A stretch of 64,000 nt of DNA from Oscillospiraceae bacterium (GTDB taxonomy: Bacteria > Bacillota > Clostridia > Oscillospirales > Ruminococcaceae): positions 1 through 64,000 of the forward strand of contig JAEDJD010000005.1 of the NCBI GenBank assembly GCA_016296505.1. Reading direction: 5' to 3'. This document shows, piece by piece, positions 1-9,081 of this stretch. How positions within the stretch are numbered: the stretch's first letter is position 1; each line of letters starts with the position of its first letter. The translations under genes were made by a program, and so were the position numbers. Below the pieces are notes generated by a model, which was not told where the DNA came from, made no database searches, and worked only from the letters and a program-made list of their open reading frames with translations.

Positions 1-372
1 GCTGCTACAACCACTTCCACCACGACTGCTGCTACAACCACTTCCACCTCGACTTCCACGACAACCACTTCTACCTCGACTTCCACTACAACCACTTCTA
101 CCACGACTTCCACCACAACTGCTGCTACAACCACTTCCGCCTCGACTTCCACGACAACCACTTCCACCACGACTTCCACGACTGCTACTACAACGACTTC
201 CACCACAACTGCTGCTACAACCACTTCCACCACGACTGCTGCTACAACCACTTCCACCACGACTGCTGCTACAACCACTTCCACCTCGACTTCCACGACT
301 GCTACTACAACCACTTCCACCACGACTGCTGCTACAACCACTTTTGATACAACCACTTCCGCTACGACCACA
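1..372 (+). repeat. Low-complexity Thr/Ser/Ala codon repeat
   Basis: Units such as ACAACCACTTCCACC and ACGACTGCTGCT recur head to tail with small changes. They encode TTTST, TTTAA and TSTST blocks. The tract is coding (linker) and is a likely place for length variation by slippage or unequal recombination. Confidence 0.9.
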
Positions 373-651
373 ACTCCGGGTTCGGAAACAATCACCTATA
401 CAAAGGGCGATGTGAACGACGATGATCACGTCACGACGGAAGACGCACAAATTGTACTTCTGGCATATACAAAAATGCTTGCAGGCAGTTCAAATTCGTT
501 GACGCCGGCGCAAATAAAAGCAGCAGATGTCAATGAAGACGGCATGATTGATGTGGAAGACGCACAATATATACTTCTTTATTATGTGGAAACAGTACTG
601 ACCAATCATGAAATCACATGGGATTCTATCATCAACAAAACGAAAAAATGA
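1..651 (+). CDS. Thr-rich linker plus C-terminal dockerin (5' end outside window)
   Basis: The frame is open from base 1 to the TGA at 649-651. The first ~120 codons are almost only Thr, Ser and Ala in short repeats, a flexible linker of the kind that joins a catalytic domain to a dockerin. After it come GDVNDD and ADVNEDG calcium-loop motifs, each followed by a DAQ.(V/I)LL helix, which is a two-repeat type-I dockerin. Dockerins bind cohesins on a scaffoldin, so the protein is probably secreted and cellulosomal. The catalytic part is upstream of the window and cannot be named. An internal ATG at 412 begins inside the dockerin and is not the real start. A terminator follows directly. Confidence 0.85.
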   Translation, partial: AATTTSTTTAATTTSTSTSTTTTSTSTSTTTTSTTTSTTTAATTTSASTSTTTTSTTTSTTATTTTSTTTAATTTSTTTAATTTSTTTAATTTSTSTSTTATTTTSTTTAATTTFDTTTSATTTTPGSETITYTKGDVNDDDHVTTEDAQIVLLAYTKMLAGSSNSLTPAQIKAADVNEDGMIDVEDAQYILLYYVETVLTNHEITWDSIINKTKK

Positions 652-659
652 AATATAAA

Positions 660-700
660 AAAAGGAAATCGGCCATATCTCTGGTCGATTTCCTTTTTTG
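660..700. terminator. Bidirectional intrinsic terminator
   Basis: The arm AAAGGAAATCGGCC pairs with GGTCGATTTCCTTT around a short loop, with an A run before and a T run after. It sits between the stop of the plus-strand dockerin gene and the stop of the convergent minus-strand remnant. Confidence 0.8.
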
Positions 701-721
701 CTTATAAAACGGTTTTCACAA

Positions 722-1012
722 TCAATCAAGCACCATATCCCGATAATAAGTCTCCGCCCATTCATCCACACTTATATTCAGGATATTCAGATCCACCAGA
801 CTCTCCGCATAATACATCAGAATGGTCTGCGCATCCATCATAAGCGCTTCATTTTCATCATCGCAGCCGACATTCCTATACTGACGCGGAACAACATCTG
901 CAAACTTACGTTGTTCTTCCGTCAGAACGCCCCTGCCTTTGGCGACCACAACATTGCAATATTCCTGCAATACAAGCTGTGCATCCGCAATATCCGGATA
1001 CCGCTTCGGCAT
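722..1012 (-). pseudogene. Orphan dockerin remnant
   Basis: The 96-residue frame resembles the dockerin at 412-651: a DAQLVLQEY helix, a LTEEQRKFADV linker, then a DAQTILMYYAESLV helix. The calcium loops are degraded (MPKRYPD where a D.N.DG loop is expected). The frame stays open upstream only to an in-frame TAA at 1040-1042, so there is no room for a signal peptide or a catalytic domain. It lies downstream of, and in the same direction as, the split dockerin enzyme. The best reading is a 5'-truncated dockerin gene; a very small independent protein is the alternative. Confidence 0.6.
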
Positions 1013-1085
1013 CGCATCCTGATCTCTGGTACGCTGCTTTTATATAAGCCAGATTGCATTTGCCATTTGCAGTCTGGCAATCATT

Positions 1086-1116
1086 GAAAAGAGCCTTCGT
1101 GATGGAAGGCTCTTTG
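1086..1116 (-). terminator. Terminator of the split dockerin enzyme gene
   Basis: GAGCCTTC (1091-1098) pairs with GAAGGCTC (1105-1112). On the minus strand the stem is followed by TTTTC. It lies just past the stop codon at 1125. Confidence 0.75.
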
Positions 1117-1124
1117 TATGGTAT

Positions 1125-2395
1125 TCAGTTATTTTTCAGAAGTTCTCGCTTCATAAGAAAGAGATCGAAAGCATTCAGTCTGTTATCAGCACAGAAATTT
1201 CCTGCGTTCCAGTTTGCAAGCTTGACGTCAGGGACGGTAAGCAGCCATTTCTGGAGCAATACCACATCGGCAGCATTGAATTTGCCATCCGCATTGACAT
1301 CGCCATCAGGCGTTTCTGCAATCAGCTTCAGTCTGTTCGTTGATAATGTATTCTGATTATCGAATTTCACGGTCGGATCTTTGCCCTTGACAAGCGGATT
1401 GTCGCAGTCATACATGGCAAGGCAGATGATCGCGTCATCTGGGAGTATGCCGTCATATGTAAACAGGAAGTATTTTTCCTCCTCGTCGTGGAACGAGCCT
1501 TCTTCGATTCTGACAGGCTCGCCAAATGCTGCAAGCTTATTGCCGTCCTTGTCCGTGATTTCCGCACACAGGTCAATATTGAAAAATGCGGGTGCAAGTC
1601 CGGTATTTTTAATCTTCACAAGAAGCCGATTGTCATTTCGTTTTGCCGATGTGACAGTGAAATTGTAGCCCAGTCGGTTGCACATTTCGTCAATCACATC
1701 CTTTTGTTCCTTGTAGAATTCGTAGCTGCAATTGCTGTCCTGATCGAGCGCATAGATCGACAGATGGGATATTTCAATCGTCTCACGGAAACGCTGCGGC
1801 GTCCAGTTCACATAGGAATATTCAGTTTCTCTGACAGCATCCCTCATCCATGCGTATGGCCAATAATTTTCGCCAAGCACCGGCAGATTGGCTTTGTAAG
1901 CCGGTCTGAGGCTCCATTCCGCGTTCGGAATCGAAATCAGACCATCATCGCGCTTGGCAATGCCGATTGAAAGCGCATATTTGTAGATTTCTCCACGGGC
2001 ATTGGAAGGAAGTGCAATTGTCGTTTCATCAAACGCTTCTGCATAACAATCCAGCATATCTTTCTGAATATCCAGAGATGGCATATACATCTCATCGCCT
2101 ACCGCAAAAGAATTATGCCATTCCCCATAATCGCCGAATGGTCTGATGTCTATAAATTCCACTCTTGGATCGCCGTCATATTTTTCAGCCAATGCCTTGG
2201 TAAAATCCTTATGCGCCTGAAGATAGACCGGATCATCCCACTTCGGAAATTCTACGATCGAACCTGCAGGATCATCCCGAAGCTGTGCTTTATTTTTTTG
2301 AGCGCCCTTCTCATAAATCCACTGCGGAACATAGTCTTCGGATAAATACGATGAATACGGCATAATGCGAATTCCGTATGTCAGAGCAAACATTA
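1125..2395 (-). pseudogene. 3' half of interrupted dockerin enzyme (DUF4832-like domain plus dockerin)
   Basis: This part encodes the second half of a glycosidase-like fold (motifs RIMPYSSY, EFIDIRPFGDYGEWHNSF) of the kind annotated DUF4874/DUF4832, then a beta-rich segment with a GLAPAFFNIDL motif. It ends in a dockerin with GDVNADG and a degraded second loop (NFCADNRLNAFD). It has no signal peptide, no ribosome site and an in-frame TAG directly upstream. Its first codons continue the 5' half at 30557-32026. Joining ..HGRKPHL (codons to 30560) to MFALTYGIRIMP (from 2393) gives an uninterrupted 911-codon frame. The gene was therefore split by the 28.2 kb element. Confidence 0.9.
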
Positions 2396-2408
2396 TCTAA
2401 TGGATACA
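2391..2408. other. Left attachment junction of outer element B
   Basis: CATTA (2391-2395) is shared in direct orientation with 30557-30561. The next 11 bases inside the element, TAATGGATACA (2398-2408), are a perfect inverted copy of TGTATCCATTA at the right end (30551-30561). A joined circle would have these arms on either side of a central TC. The recombinase B stop codon is about 35 bp inward. Confidence 0.88.
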
Positions 2409-2431
2409 CCTAACTTACTATTTGCTTATTT

Positions 2432-4030
2432 TCACTTGAATTCGGGCTTTTCACCCTCGGCAAGCCCATTATTGAGGAACTTGTAATAAATCTGAATACG
2501 GCGAGGTGTGCTTTTATCCTTCGGACGGTCACCAATCACAACATACTCGATCAGGTCTACACACATTTCCCTCGTCAGCTCAGGTGCATCGGCATACTGT
2601 TTCAGACGGCGGATAAATTCCTCAATATCGTCCTTTGCCTTGCTGTCCTGTTCCAATGCGGCGGTAAGGCTTTCTACTTTCTCCGTCAGTTCTGCTTCTT
2701 CTGTGCGGAACTGACCGAGCATTTCAAGGCACAAGTCCTCCGGCACCTTGCCGAGCAGCTTGTCCTGATAGACTTTCTGTGTCATCATCTTCAACTCAGC
2801 AAGCCTTGACTGGTGCTTTGCAAGCTGTTGACGGGCATCGTCAAGGTATTTCGTTCCGTCCGTTTCTTTGCGTTTCAGAAACTCCTGACGGGCTTCATCT
2901 TCGCTCTCAATCACATATCTCGCCTTTGCGTGAATATCGGCAAGCACTATCTTTTCGATCTGCTTTCTGCTGATATAGTGAGTGGTACAAGTGCTTGCAC
3001 CGCATCGGCTGTATGTACCGCAGGCATAGAAATAATTGACAGAGCCGTCCTTTTTCTTTGCGTGACCGTTCAGCTTCATCTTTGCACCGCAGTCAGGACA
3101 GAACATCAAACTATTCAGCGGAAGAACAATGCCCTTTTTCATAATTTTGCCGTGGCTTGCACAGCGGTCAACCTCTTGGCACTTGTCCCAAAGCTCCTGA
3201 GAAATAATAGGCTCGTGAGTATGCTCCGCAATAACCCACTCGTCCTTACTTCTACGGACGGACTTGTGATTTTTGAATGATACCGTAGTGTATCTCTGCT
3301 GTGCGAGGTTGCCGATGTAGATAGGATTGCTGAGGATATTTCTCACCGCAACATGACTCCAATAATGGAATGTGTTTTTATACATATTCGGCTTACCCAA
3401 CATCTGCGCCCGATAGTCGGACGGAATGGGAATACCCTCAGCGTTCAGCTTCTTTGCAATTTGTGTCGGTGTGATACCTGTTGCACGAAGCTCAAAGATA
3501 CGGCGTACCACCTGTGCGGCAGGCTCGTCAATAATCGGTGTATGCTTTTCATCATCGCTTTTCAGATAGCCATAGGCAGCATATGAAGCGATGTATTTTC
3601 CCTCTTTGGCATTCTGGGCAAGGACACTACGCACCTTCTTGGAAGTATTTGCGGCGTGCCATTCGTTGAACAAGTTCATTATCGGCATTAAGTCCATTGC
3701 CGTACTGTTGCGGTCAAGCGTATCCACATTGTCACTCAGGGCGATGAAGCGGATATTGAATGAAGGAAAAATGTAGTCGATGTACTGACCGACCTCGATG
3801 TAATTACGACCGAAACGAGATAAATCTTTCACAAGAATAAGATTGATCTTGCCCGACTTTGCATCGTCAAGAATTTGCTTAATGCCGGGGCGTTCAAAAT
3901 TTGTACCCGAATATCCGTCATCTTCGCATATCTCCACCAAATTCCAGCCCGCCTGCTGACTAACATAGTCCGTCAGCATTTTCTTCTGATTTTCTATGGA
4001 GAGGGACTCGCCCTCTCGCATATCTTCCTG
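2432..4030 (-). pseudogene. Large serine recombinase of element B, codons 17-548 (split)
   Basis: This is a TnpX/TndX-type site-specific recombinase that would integrate and excise element B. From CAG at 4028-4030 it reads QEDMREGESLSIENQ, then the resolvase core (DDGYSGTNFERPG, LVKDLSRFGRNY), the Recombinase domain (YGYLKSD..., EHTHEPIISQELWDKC), a Cys4 zinc ribbon (FCPDCG...YACGTYSRCGASTC), a coiled coil and the C-terminal tail. The first 17 codons, with the catalytic serine, are 14.7 kb away at 18747-18795. Upstream in frame there are only ten codons from the end of element A, then the stop codon of recombinase A. A TTG at 4034-4036 could be read as a start, but the product would lack the nucleophile and should be inactive. 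Confidence 0.9.
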
Positions 4031-4043
4031 TGTCAACTGTACA
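4029..4043. other. Left attachment junction of inner element A
   Basis: The dinucleotide TG (4029-4030) is shared with 18747-18748. GTCAACTGTACA (4032-4043) is an inverted copy (10 of 12) of TGTACTGGTGAC at 18734-18745. A joined circle would place TG at the exact centre of the symmetry. The recombinase A stop codon lies 33 bp inward, the same layout as at B's left end. Confidence 0.85.
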
Positions 4044-4063
4044 TTTAGAAAGTAAAGTATTTC

Positions 4064-5710
4064 CTATTCGGTTTTACCCGAATAACCCTTATCAATAAAT
4101 TTGTAGTAAATGTGAATGTCACGCTCCTGCTTGCCTCTCACGCACTCATCAATGGTAATCGCATCGATCAGTGCAAGACTCATCTCACGGGTAAGGACTT
4201 CGGCGTTCTGGTACTTTTTCAGACGGGCGATGAACTCCTCTACATCACGCTCGTCTTGTCGCATCGTGAGCATATGGTTCTCGATCTCCTGCACCTGTGA
4301 GATAAGTGCATTCTGCTCCGCTTCATACTGCTCCAACAGTTTGGCACACACACTTGCAGGCATCTCACCCGACACCTTATCCGCATACGCTGACTGCATC
4401 AGCTTGTCAAGCTCTGTGATTCGCTTTTTAGCGGTCTGGAGCTTTTCTTTGTCTGCGGAGGTCTGGTGATTGATCGTTTTCTGCTTACGGGCAAGGAACG
4501 CTTTGCGTGCCGTCTCCTCATCGTCACCCACCATACACATCAGGGAGCGAATATCATCAAGGACGATCTTTTCGATCTTTCGCTGATCGATGTAGTGCGT
4601 GGAGCAATAATCCTTGCCGTAACGGGTGTATGTACCGCACTTGTAAAACTCCCACACGACGATATGCGGATTGCCTGTCGTGTAGCCGACCTTGTTTGTA
4701 GATTTTGCAGATGTCATTCTGAAACCACAGTCAGCACAGTACAGCAGAGAGCTTAACGGCTTCACCGTCTTGTTGCTGCTGACTCTGCCTGTTGTATGTT
4801 CTGCGTCGATTTCACGGCATCTGTCCCATATCTCCTGAGAAATAATGGGCTCATGCGTATTTTCCACAACTGTCCACTCGCTCTCATCCTTCATGATCTT
4901 CTGGTGATTCTTGTGCGATACGGAGGTCTGCTTCAACTGCACCAGATGTCCGAGATACATGGGATTATGCAGAATGTGATTGAGTGTTGTCCTGCCCCAC
5001 AAATGCTTGTTATTCTGCGGATCGTTCTCGCCCCTCTGCTGATAATAATACTCAGCAGGACTCGGTATCCCTTCTTCATTCAGGACAGCGCAGATTTTCA
5101 GCGGACTCATTCCCTGCACACGCATATCAAAGATACGCTTTACAATAGGTGCGGTTTCGGGATTGATAACAGGCAGATGGTTCGGATCATCGCCCCTGTT
5201 GTAACCGTAGGGGACTTTGCTGCCGAGGTACTTGCCAGCCTTTGCGTTGACCTCGAATACTGCTTTGATTTTCTTGCTGGTGGAACTGCTGTGCCATTCG
5301 TTGAACAAATTGATGATCGGCATCATGTCCAGTGCGGTGCTGCTGCGGTCAGCCGTGTCCACGCCATCATTGATCGCAATGAAACGGATATGGTTCATCG
5401 GGAATATGTAGTCGATGTAGCGGCCGACTTCGATGTAATTACGACCGAAGCGGGAAAGGTCTTTTACCACCACCGTGTTGATCTTGCCAAGCTGTGCATC
5501 GGACAGCAATCTCTGTATGCCCGGTCGTTCAAAATCGGTTCCGCTGTACCCGTCATCAACGTACTCTGAGATGAGATTCCAGCCCTTTTCACGGACAAAT
5601 TTTGTCAACATCATCTTCTGGTTTTCAATGGACAGCGAGTCGCCGTCCAGCATATCTTCTTTTGATAGGCGCATATAAATGCCCACATTATTTTCGGTCT
5701 GCTTTGCCAT
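4064..5710 (-). CDS. Large serine recombinase of element A (TnpX/TndX family)
   Basis: This 548-residue recombinase is predicted to cut and rejoin att sites to move element A. The N-terminal catalytic domain has GIYMRLSKED with Ser16 as nucleophile, SLSIENQKMML, DDGYSGTDFERPG and VVKDLSRFGRNYIEVG. The Recombinase domain follows (VPYGYNRGDD, WGRTTLNHILHNPMYLG, ENTHEPIISQEIWDRC), then a zinc ribbon (YCADCGFRM...YKCGTYTRYGKDYCSTHYI), a coiled coil (about 400-480) and the tail. An ATG 24 codons upstream is open, but the start at 5710 has AAAGGAG at good spacing and matches the MTRQSTYNVGIYVRLS start of recombinase B. Both proteins are 548 residues. It is the only intact large serine recombinase in the window, so it is the likely driver of any excision of A. 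Confidence 0.93.
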   Translation of the reverse strand: MAKQTENNVGIYMRLSKEDMLDGDSLSIENQKMMLTKFVREKGWNLISEYVDDGYSGTDFERPGIQRLLSDAQLGKINTVVVKDLSRFGRNYIEVGRYIDYIFPMNHIRFIAINDGVDTADRSSTALDMMPIINLFNEWHSSSTSKKIKAVFEVNAKAGKYLGSKVPYGYNRGDDPNHLPVINPETAPIVKRIFDMRVQGMSPLKICAVLNEEGIPSPAEYYYQQRGENDPQNNKHLWGRTTLNHILHNPMYLGHLVQLKQTSVSHKNHQKIMKDESEWTVVENTHEPIISQEIWDRCREIDAEHTTGRVSSNKTVKPLSSLLYCADCGFRMTSAKSTNKVGYTTGNPHIVVWEFYKCGTYTRYGKDYCSTHYIDQRKIEKIVLDDIRSLMCMVGDDEETARKAFLARKQKTINHQTSADKEKLQTAKKRITELDKLMQSAYADKVSGEMPASVCAKLLEQYEAEQNALISQVQEIENHMLTMRQDERDVEEFIARLKKYQNAEVLTREMSLALIDAITIDECVRGKQERDIHIYYKFIDKGYSGKTE

Positions 5711-5735
5711 AAACTTACTCCTTTCTGAAAGCAGA

Positions 5736-5782
5736 GCCGAATCCGATATACCCATTATAGCGCAATATACCGGATTTGGCAA
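5736..5782 (-). promoter_or_regulatory. Recombinase A promoter inside an inverted repeat
   Basis: On the minus strand TTGCCA (5782-5777), a 17 bp spacer and TATAAT (5759-5754) form a near-consensus promoter. The arms GCCGAATCCG (5736-5745) and CGGATTTGGC (5771-5780) enclose it. The equivalent site before recombinase B has different arms that still pair, which suggests a conserved operator or RNA hairpin. Confidence 0.8.
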
Positions 5783-5801
5783 TACCTTTTTTGATTCTTT
5801 T

Positions 5802-5993
5802 TCAAGCCGAGAGGGACTCCCTCATCGCTGCTTCAAAAGCGAGCTTGCTCATGACTTCATCGAGGTCTTTGTCACCTACAAAGTGGCTATGCACAGTGTA
5901 GCGGCAGCCGTCGATAATCTGCACAGTCGTTCTCTCAGGGCAGTCTTTATACTGCTCCTGCTTGTCCTTGAAGGACACTTTCTTGTTATTCAT
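5802..5993 (-). CDS. TnpW-like small transposon protein of element A
   Basis: This 63-residue protein lies just upstream of recombinase A in the same direction. Its core, IIDGCRYTVHSHFVGDKDLDEVMSKLAFE, aligns with the 64-residue protein at 18886-19080 (IDGQLFTVTSHYVGEKSLDKELYRMAFE), which holds the same position in element B. The size, the Y.V.SH(F/Y) motif and the place before a TnpX-type recombinase fit the TnpW family of Tn4451-like elements, whose function is not firmly known. The start has AAAGGAG ten bases upstream. Naming it TnpW is inference. Confidence 0.7.
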   Translation of the reverse strand: MNNKKVSFKDKQEQYKDCPERTTVQIIDGCRYTVHSHFVGDKDLDEVMSKLAFEAAMRESLSA

Positions 5994-6328
5994 AGCTTGT
6001 TACTCCTTTAGCTTCTCTATCTCTACGCTTTAGAGCGAGGGGATTGCTTTCTCTTTCTGCCCCTCTTTGGTTTATATTCTTATGGTGGAATTTGAAATAG
6101 TCTCCACATCATCTCCTGTCTATTGTTCAACGGTAATGAACATGATTTTTCAGCCTTGTTCGTTATGATTTCAAACGAGCATTTCTATGTTCTGTGCCAC
6201 GATATAAATCCCCCTCTATATACCAAGTAAGAAAAATGGAAAATCGGGCAAGAAAAGCTGAAATGTTTACAGAAAATTCACACCTATCGTTGAGTAGGAC
6301 GATCACACATTTCTGATGATGATCATAC

Positions 6329-6798
6329 CCCTCTACTTATCTACCGGGAAATTTGGAAAAGTGGGAAGGTTTTTCTGTAAAGTTCACAGAATGTTTACAA
6401 ATAAGCATCTTACAGCGATGCCCTAAAACATCTCTCACCTTACTACCGGGAAAATTCCGTTTTGGACAAAGATTTTGAGAATTATCTTACCCGAAATCGA
6501 AATGTTCTCCATTATGCCTAAATCGGCGTGAGATATTCTGTATGATATACCGACAATATGACCGCCTGCTGCACCGTGTAAGGTGCAGTTATTTTTATAG
6601 TGAAAGCTCCTGCGGAAAGTGTCAGATAGTCCATCAGCGGAACGGAGGACTTCGTTCAGAGTCATACAAGCTCATCGTCATAATAAATAGTTTTCCGGTG
6701 TTGAAATTATGCGATAGGGAGAACTGCCATGAACAAACTGTAAATTCTTCAGAAAATCATGCCCGAAAGCTCCAAAATCACGGTAGATAAGTAGAGGG
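6329..6798. repeat. Widely spaced 18 bp perfect inverted repeat
   Basis: CCCTCTACTTATCTACCG (6329-6346) is exactly inverted at 6781-6798. Similarity continues inward for about 45 more bases with mismatches, including TTTTTCTG and TTCACAG against TTTTCTG and TTTACAG. The arms are 434 bp apart, too far for a terminator. Confidence 0.85.
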
Positions 6799-7125
6799 CT
6801 TTGGCGTATTGGGAGTAATATTCTCCTACATATCCTTACCAATAAAAATAGCTTATCGTTAAGTGCCGCTGAAATAATCTCTGTAATGCACAAATATATT
6901 GCAAAATTTTCAGTGTGGATACTTAACGATACGCCACATAATTTGGTATTGATATATGAGAGAAGTTTCACCAGACTGCCGCACTCCCGGCACGATAATT
7001 GCGCCGATGAATATTACAATAACAGATGTGCAGTCGCAGAGCTCCAATTTCTCACAAGAGTGAGAAAAATTCGAGAGCCGCAGGCTCAAAATGAAAAATG
7101 CCCGGAACGGGCATAATCACAGTTC

Positions 7126-7212
7126 GCAAGCATGGTATAACCGCATTACAAATTTCAAATTTGAATGCTTTTATACACCGCTTGTTAGAGGTCGACTGCC
7201 CCTAAGACCCCG
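7126..7212 (+). other. Candidate oriT of element A
   Basis: An interrupted stem, GCAAGC.GGTATAA..GCATT against AATGC..TTATAC.CC.GCTTGT, is followed by TAGAGGTCGACTGCCCCTAA and GACCCCG. The same arrangement (stem ending GCTTGTT, then a short GC-rich tract) precedes the mob genes of element B. It lies about 75-160 bp upstream of the relaxase start. The nick position is not determined. Confidence 0.55.
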
Positions 7213-7285
7213 AATAAAAAAGAGAAAGAATCAGCAAAAATCCAGGAGAATTATTTGCTGAAAAAAGATTGGAGGAACGCTACCT

Positions 7286-8674
7286 ATGGCGACAACAAAA
7301 ATATTTCCGATACACGAAGATGTTGAAGGCTCACTCGCCTACATCGCTAACCCCGAAAAGACCGACAACGGCAGGATTGTTTATGCCTTCGGTTGCAGCG
7401 AAAAGCCGAGCAGAGCCGCAAAGGATTTTGCCGAGATCAGATCACGCAGAAGCACCGTCCTCGCACAGCACTTTATCGTCAGCTTCAAGCCCGGTGAGAT
7501 CACACCCGAAAGGGCGCTCGAAGTCGGCAAGGAGATCTGCACGAAATTTCTGGACGATCAGTACCAGTTCCTGCTGACAGTCCACGTCGATAAACAGCAT
7601 ATACACCTGCATTGCGTATTCAATAATACGAACCTGATTAACGGTTATACTTTCCAGACTTTGAACAATCAGGGGAAGATTAGCGAGCGTATGTGGAAGA
7701 AGCTCCGTGATACCTCAGATGAGGTGTGCAAGCGGCATCATCTGAATGTTATTCAGCACCCCGAAATGGGAAAGGGCAAGAGCCGTTGGGAATGGGACAT
7801 GAGCCGTCAGGGATTATCGTGGAAAGCGAAGCTGAAATATGCGATAGATCAGGTTGTCAAGGAGAGCGAAAACTTTGAGGATTTCCTTGCCAGGTGTGCA
7901 GATTTCGGCATACTCTACGAGTACAATCCCGACCATAAGATCGACCTGAAATTTATGCTTGCGGAGCAGAAAGAGCACAATCCGAGAGCGAAGTTCACCC
8001 GAAGCCGAACGCTGGGCTGGTTTTACGAGACTGAGCAGATCAAAAGCCGTATCGCGCAGTATCAAGGTTGTATGGTTTATGTGCCGAGGACAAAGATCAA
8101 AGTTGTCACTCCGAAGGTTGAGGAAAACAGGTTTGTCCGTGACGCTATTGACAGGGGCAATATGAAGGTGGCGAGTGTTGCTAAGAATATTATCGCACAG
8201 TATGGAGTCGAGCCGGAGGAGATACGCAATGCAGCAATCTCCGCTTATGCTCACAGCCGTCGCTTGGTGTCCGAGCTGAACAACTTGAAAACAGAGATCG
8301 AAGATCTGGAAGTCAAGCTGAAAGTCCTGAAGAAATATCGGGAGGTGAAGCACTACGGCGAGGAGTTGAAAGCTCTCAGCGGTCGAGCCGAAAAGAAGTA
8401 TCGCAAGGAGCATAGCGCCGAGCTCGCCGAGTATGGGAAAATCCGTACACAGGTTTTTGAGCTTTACCCGTCAGGGCATATTCCCACCGTGGAAAAGCTG
8501 GAAAAGAGTATCACGGCGCTCCGTGATAAGATTTCGGAAATGAATACCGAATTCAATAAGGCAGACAAGAAAGCTCGTGAGCTTGCTGACGCACAGCGGA
8601 CGATCGAGGAATATCTCCGTCAGGAACAGAGCCGAGACCAGCAGAAAAGAAAGAAGCGGAATGACCTTGAATGA
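7286..8674 (+). CDS. Relaxase of element A (MobA/VirD2 type)
   Basis: The protein should nick oriT and pilot the strand during mobilization by a helper conjugation system. The first ~220 residues form a relaxase domain: MATTKIFPIHEDVEGSLAYI start, a NPEKTD motif, then the metal-binding HVDKQHIHLHCVFNNTN signature. No Tyr-rich MobF domain is present. The C-terminal ~200 residues are charged and mostly helical (coiled coil about 330-460), as in mobilization proteins. Length is 462 residues. Unlike element B, no MobC-like gene precedes it. ATG has GGAGG about nine bases upstream. No type IV secretion genes occur in the window, so the element is at most mobilizable. Confidence 0.88.
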   Translation: MATTKIFPIHEDVEGSLAYIANPEKTDNGRIVYAFGCSEKPSRAAKDFAEIRSRRSTVLAQHFIVSFKPGEITPERALEVGKEICTKFLDDQYQFLLTVHVDKQHIHLHCVFNNTNLINGYTFQTLNNQGKISERMWKKLRDTSDEVCKRHHLNVIQHPEMGKGKSRWEWDMSRQGLSWKAKLKYAIDQVVKESENFEDFLARCADFGILYEYNPDHKIDLKFMLAEQKEHNPRAKFTRSRTLGWFYETEQIKSRIAQYQGCMVYVPRTKIKVVTPKVEENRFVRDAIDRGNMKVASVAKNIIAQYGVEPEEIRNAAISAYAHSRRLVSELNNLKTEIEDLEVKLKVLKKYREVKHYGEELKALSGRAEKKYRKEHSAELAEYGKIRTQVFELYPSGHIPTVEKLEKSITALRDKISEMNTEFNKADKKARELADAQRTIEEYLRQEQSRDQQKRKKRNDLE

Positions 8675-8811
8675 TACGGCACATTGCACCGAGGATAATT
8701 GTGATATTGCTGCGCCCTGCACAAGAATTATTACAATTTCCCTGATAGACTGGACTCCTGCATGATTATGGTATATACTGTATCTACAATAATGTTTTGG
8801 AGGTAACAGTT

Positions 8812-9024
8812 ATGTTGAAAACACCTGAGTTGGCAATGCCGAGATCACGCAAGGTCACTACCGTCTGCAACGGAAACCGTGAGGTCTGGTCCGACTGCGA
8901 AGAAGCTAAGGCGTATTATCTTGAACTCATGATGTCCACCGATGGCGAGGAACACGACCGAGCAGAGTGCGTTTATATCCAACTCACGCACGGGCTTGTC
9001 GAGTGCAGCGACGAGGACGAGTAA
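8812..9024 (+). CDS. Small acidic protein downstream of relaxase A
   Basis: This 70-residue protein (MLKTPELAMPRSRKVTTVC...) has a basic N-terminus and an acidic end (CSDEDE). The ATG at 8812 has GGAGG at ideal spacing; an in-frame upstream start has none. A TATACT -10-like box lies near 8773. I do not recognise the family. The position between relaxase and terminator suggests an accessory gene of the mobile element. Confidence 0.6.
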   Translation: MLKTPELAMPRSRKVTTVCNGNREVWSDCEEAKAYYLELMMSTDGEEHDRAECVYIQLTHGLVECSDEDE

Positions 9025-9030
9025 TCAAAA

Positions 9031-9066
9031 AACAGAGCATTGCCGAAAATGGGCAATGCTCTATTT
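9031..9066. terminator. Terminator between element A mob genes and cargo operon
   Basis: AGAGCATTGCC pairs with GGCAATGCTCT, with an A run before and a T run after. It serves the small plus-strand gene and the convergent minus-strand operon ending at 9082. Confidence 0.85.
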
Positions 9067-9081
9067 TTCTCTTGTGATGTA

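Larger units (their letters stand above)
5994..7285. other. 1.3 kb non-coding transfer/regulatory region of element A
   Basis: I see no convincing gene here. It holds copies of a ~65 bp motif that begins CTCTACTTATCTACCGG: one at 6329-6395, a shorter version near 6433-6480 (CTTACTACCGGG), and one inverted at 6713-6798. A further copy in element B (19939-20030) shares GGGAGAACCG and ATGAACAAA. Next come a TGCCCGGAACGGGCA hairpin (about 7099-7113) and the oriT-like hairpin before the relaxase. The layout fits an origin of transfer with accessory-protein binding sites. Confidence 0.6.

Noticed and set aside
1..372. CRISPR or tandem satellite array
   Set aside because: No repeat-spacer pattern; the repeats are in-frame Thr/Ser/Ala codons leading into a dockerin.
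2432..4036. Second recombinase read as a full gene whose catalytic Ser-Arg had mutated (NVQLTQED for YVRLSQED)
   Set aside because: The residues before QED belong to the end of element A, not to a mutated recombinase. The true 5' end with VGIYVRLSQ is at 18747-18795.
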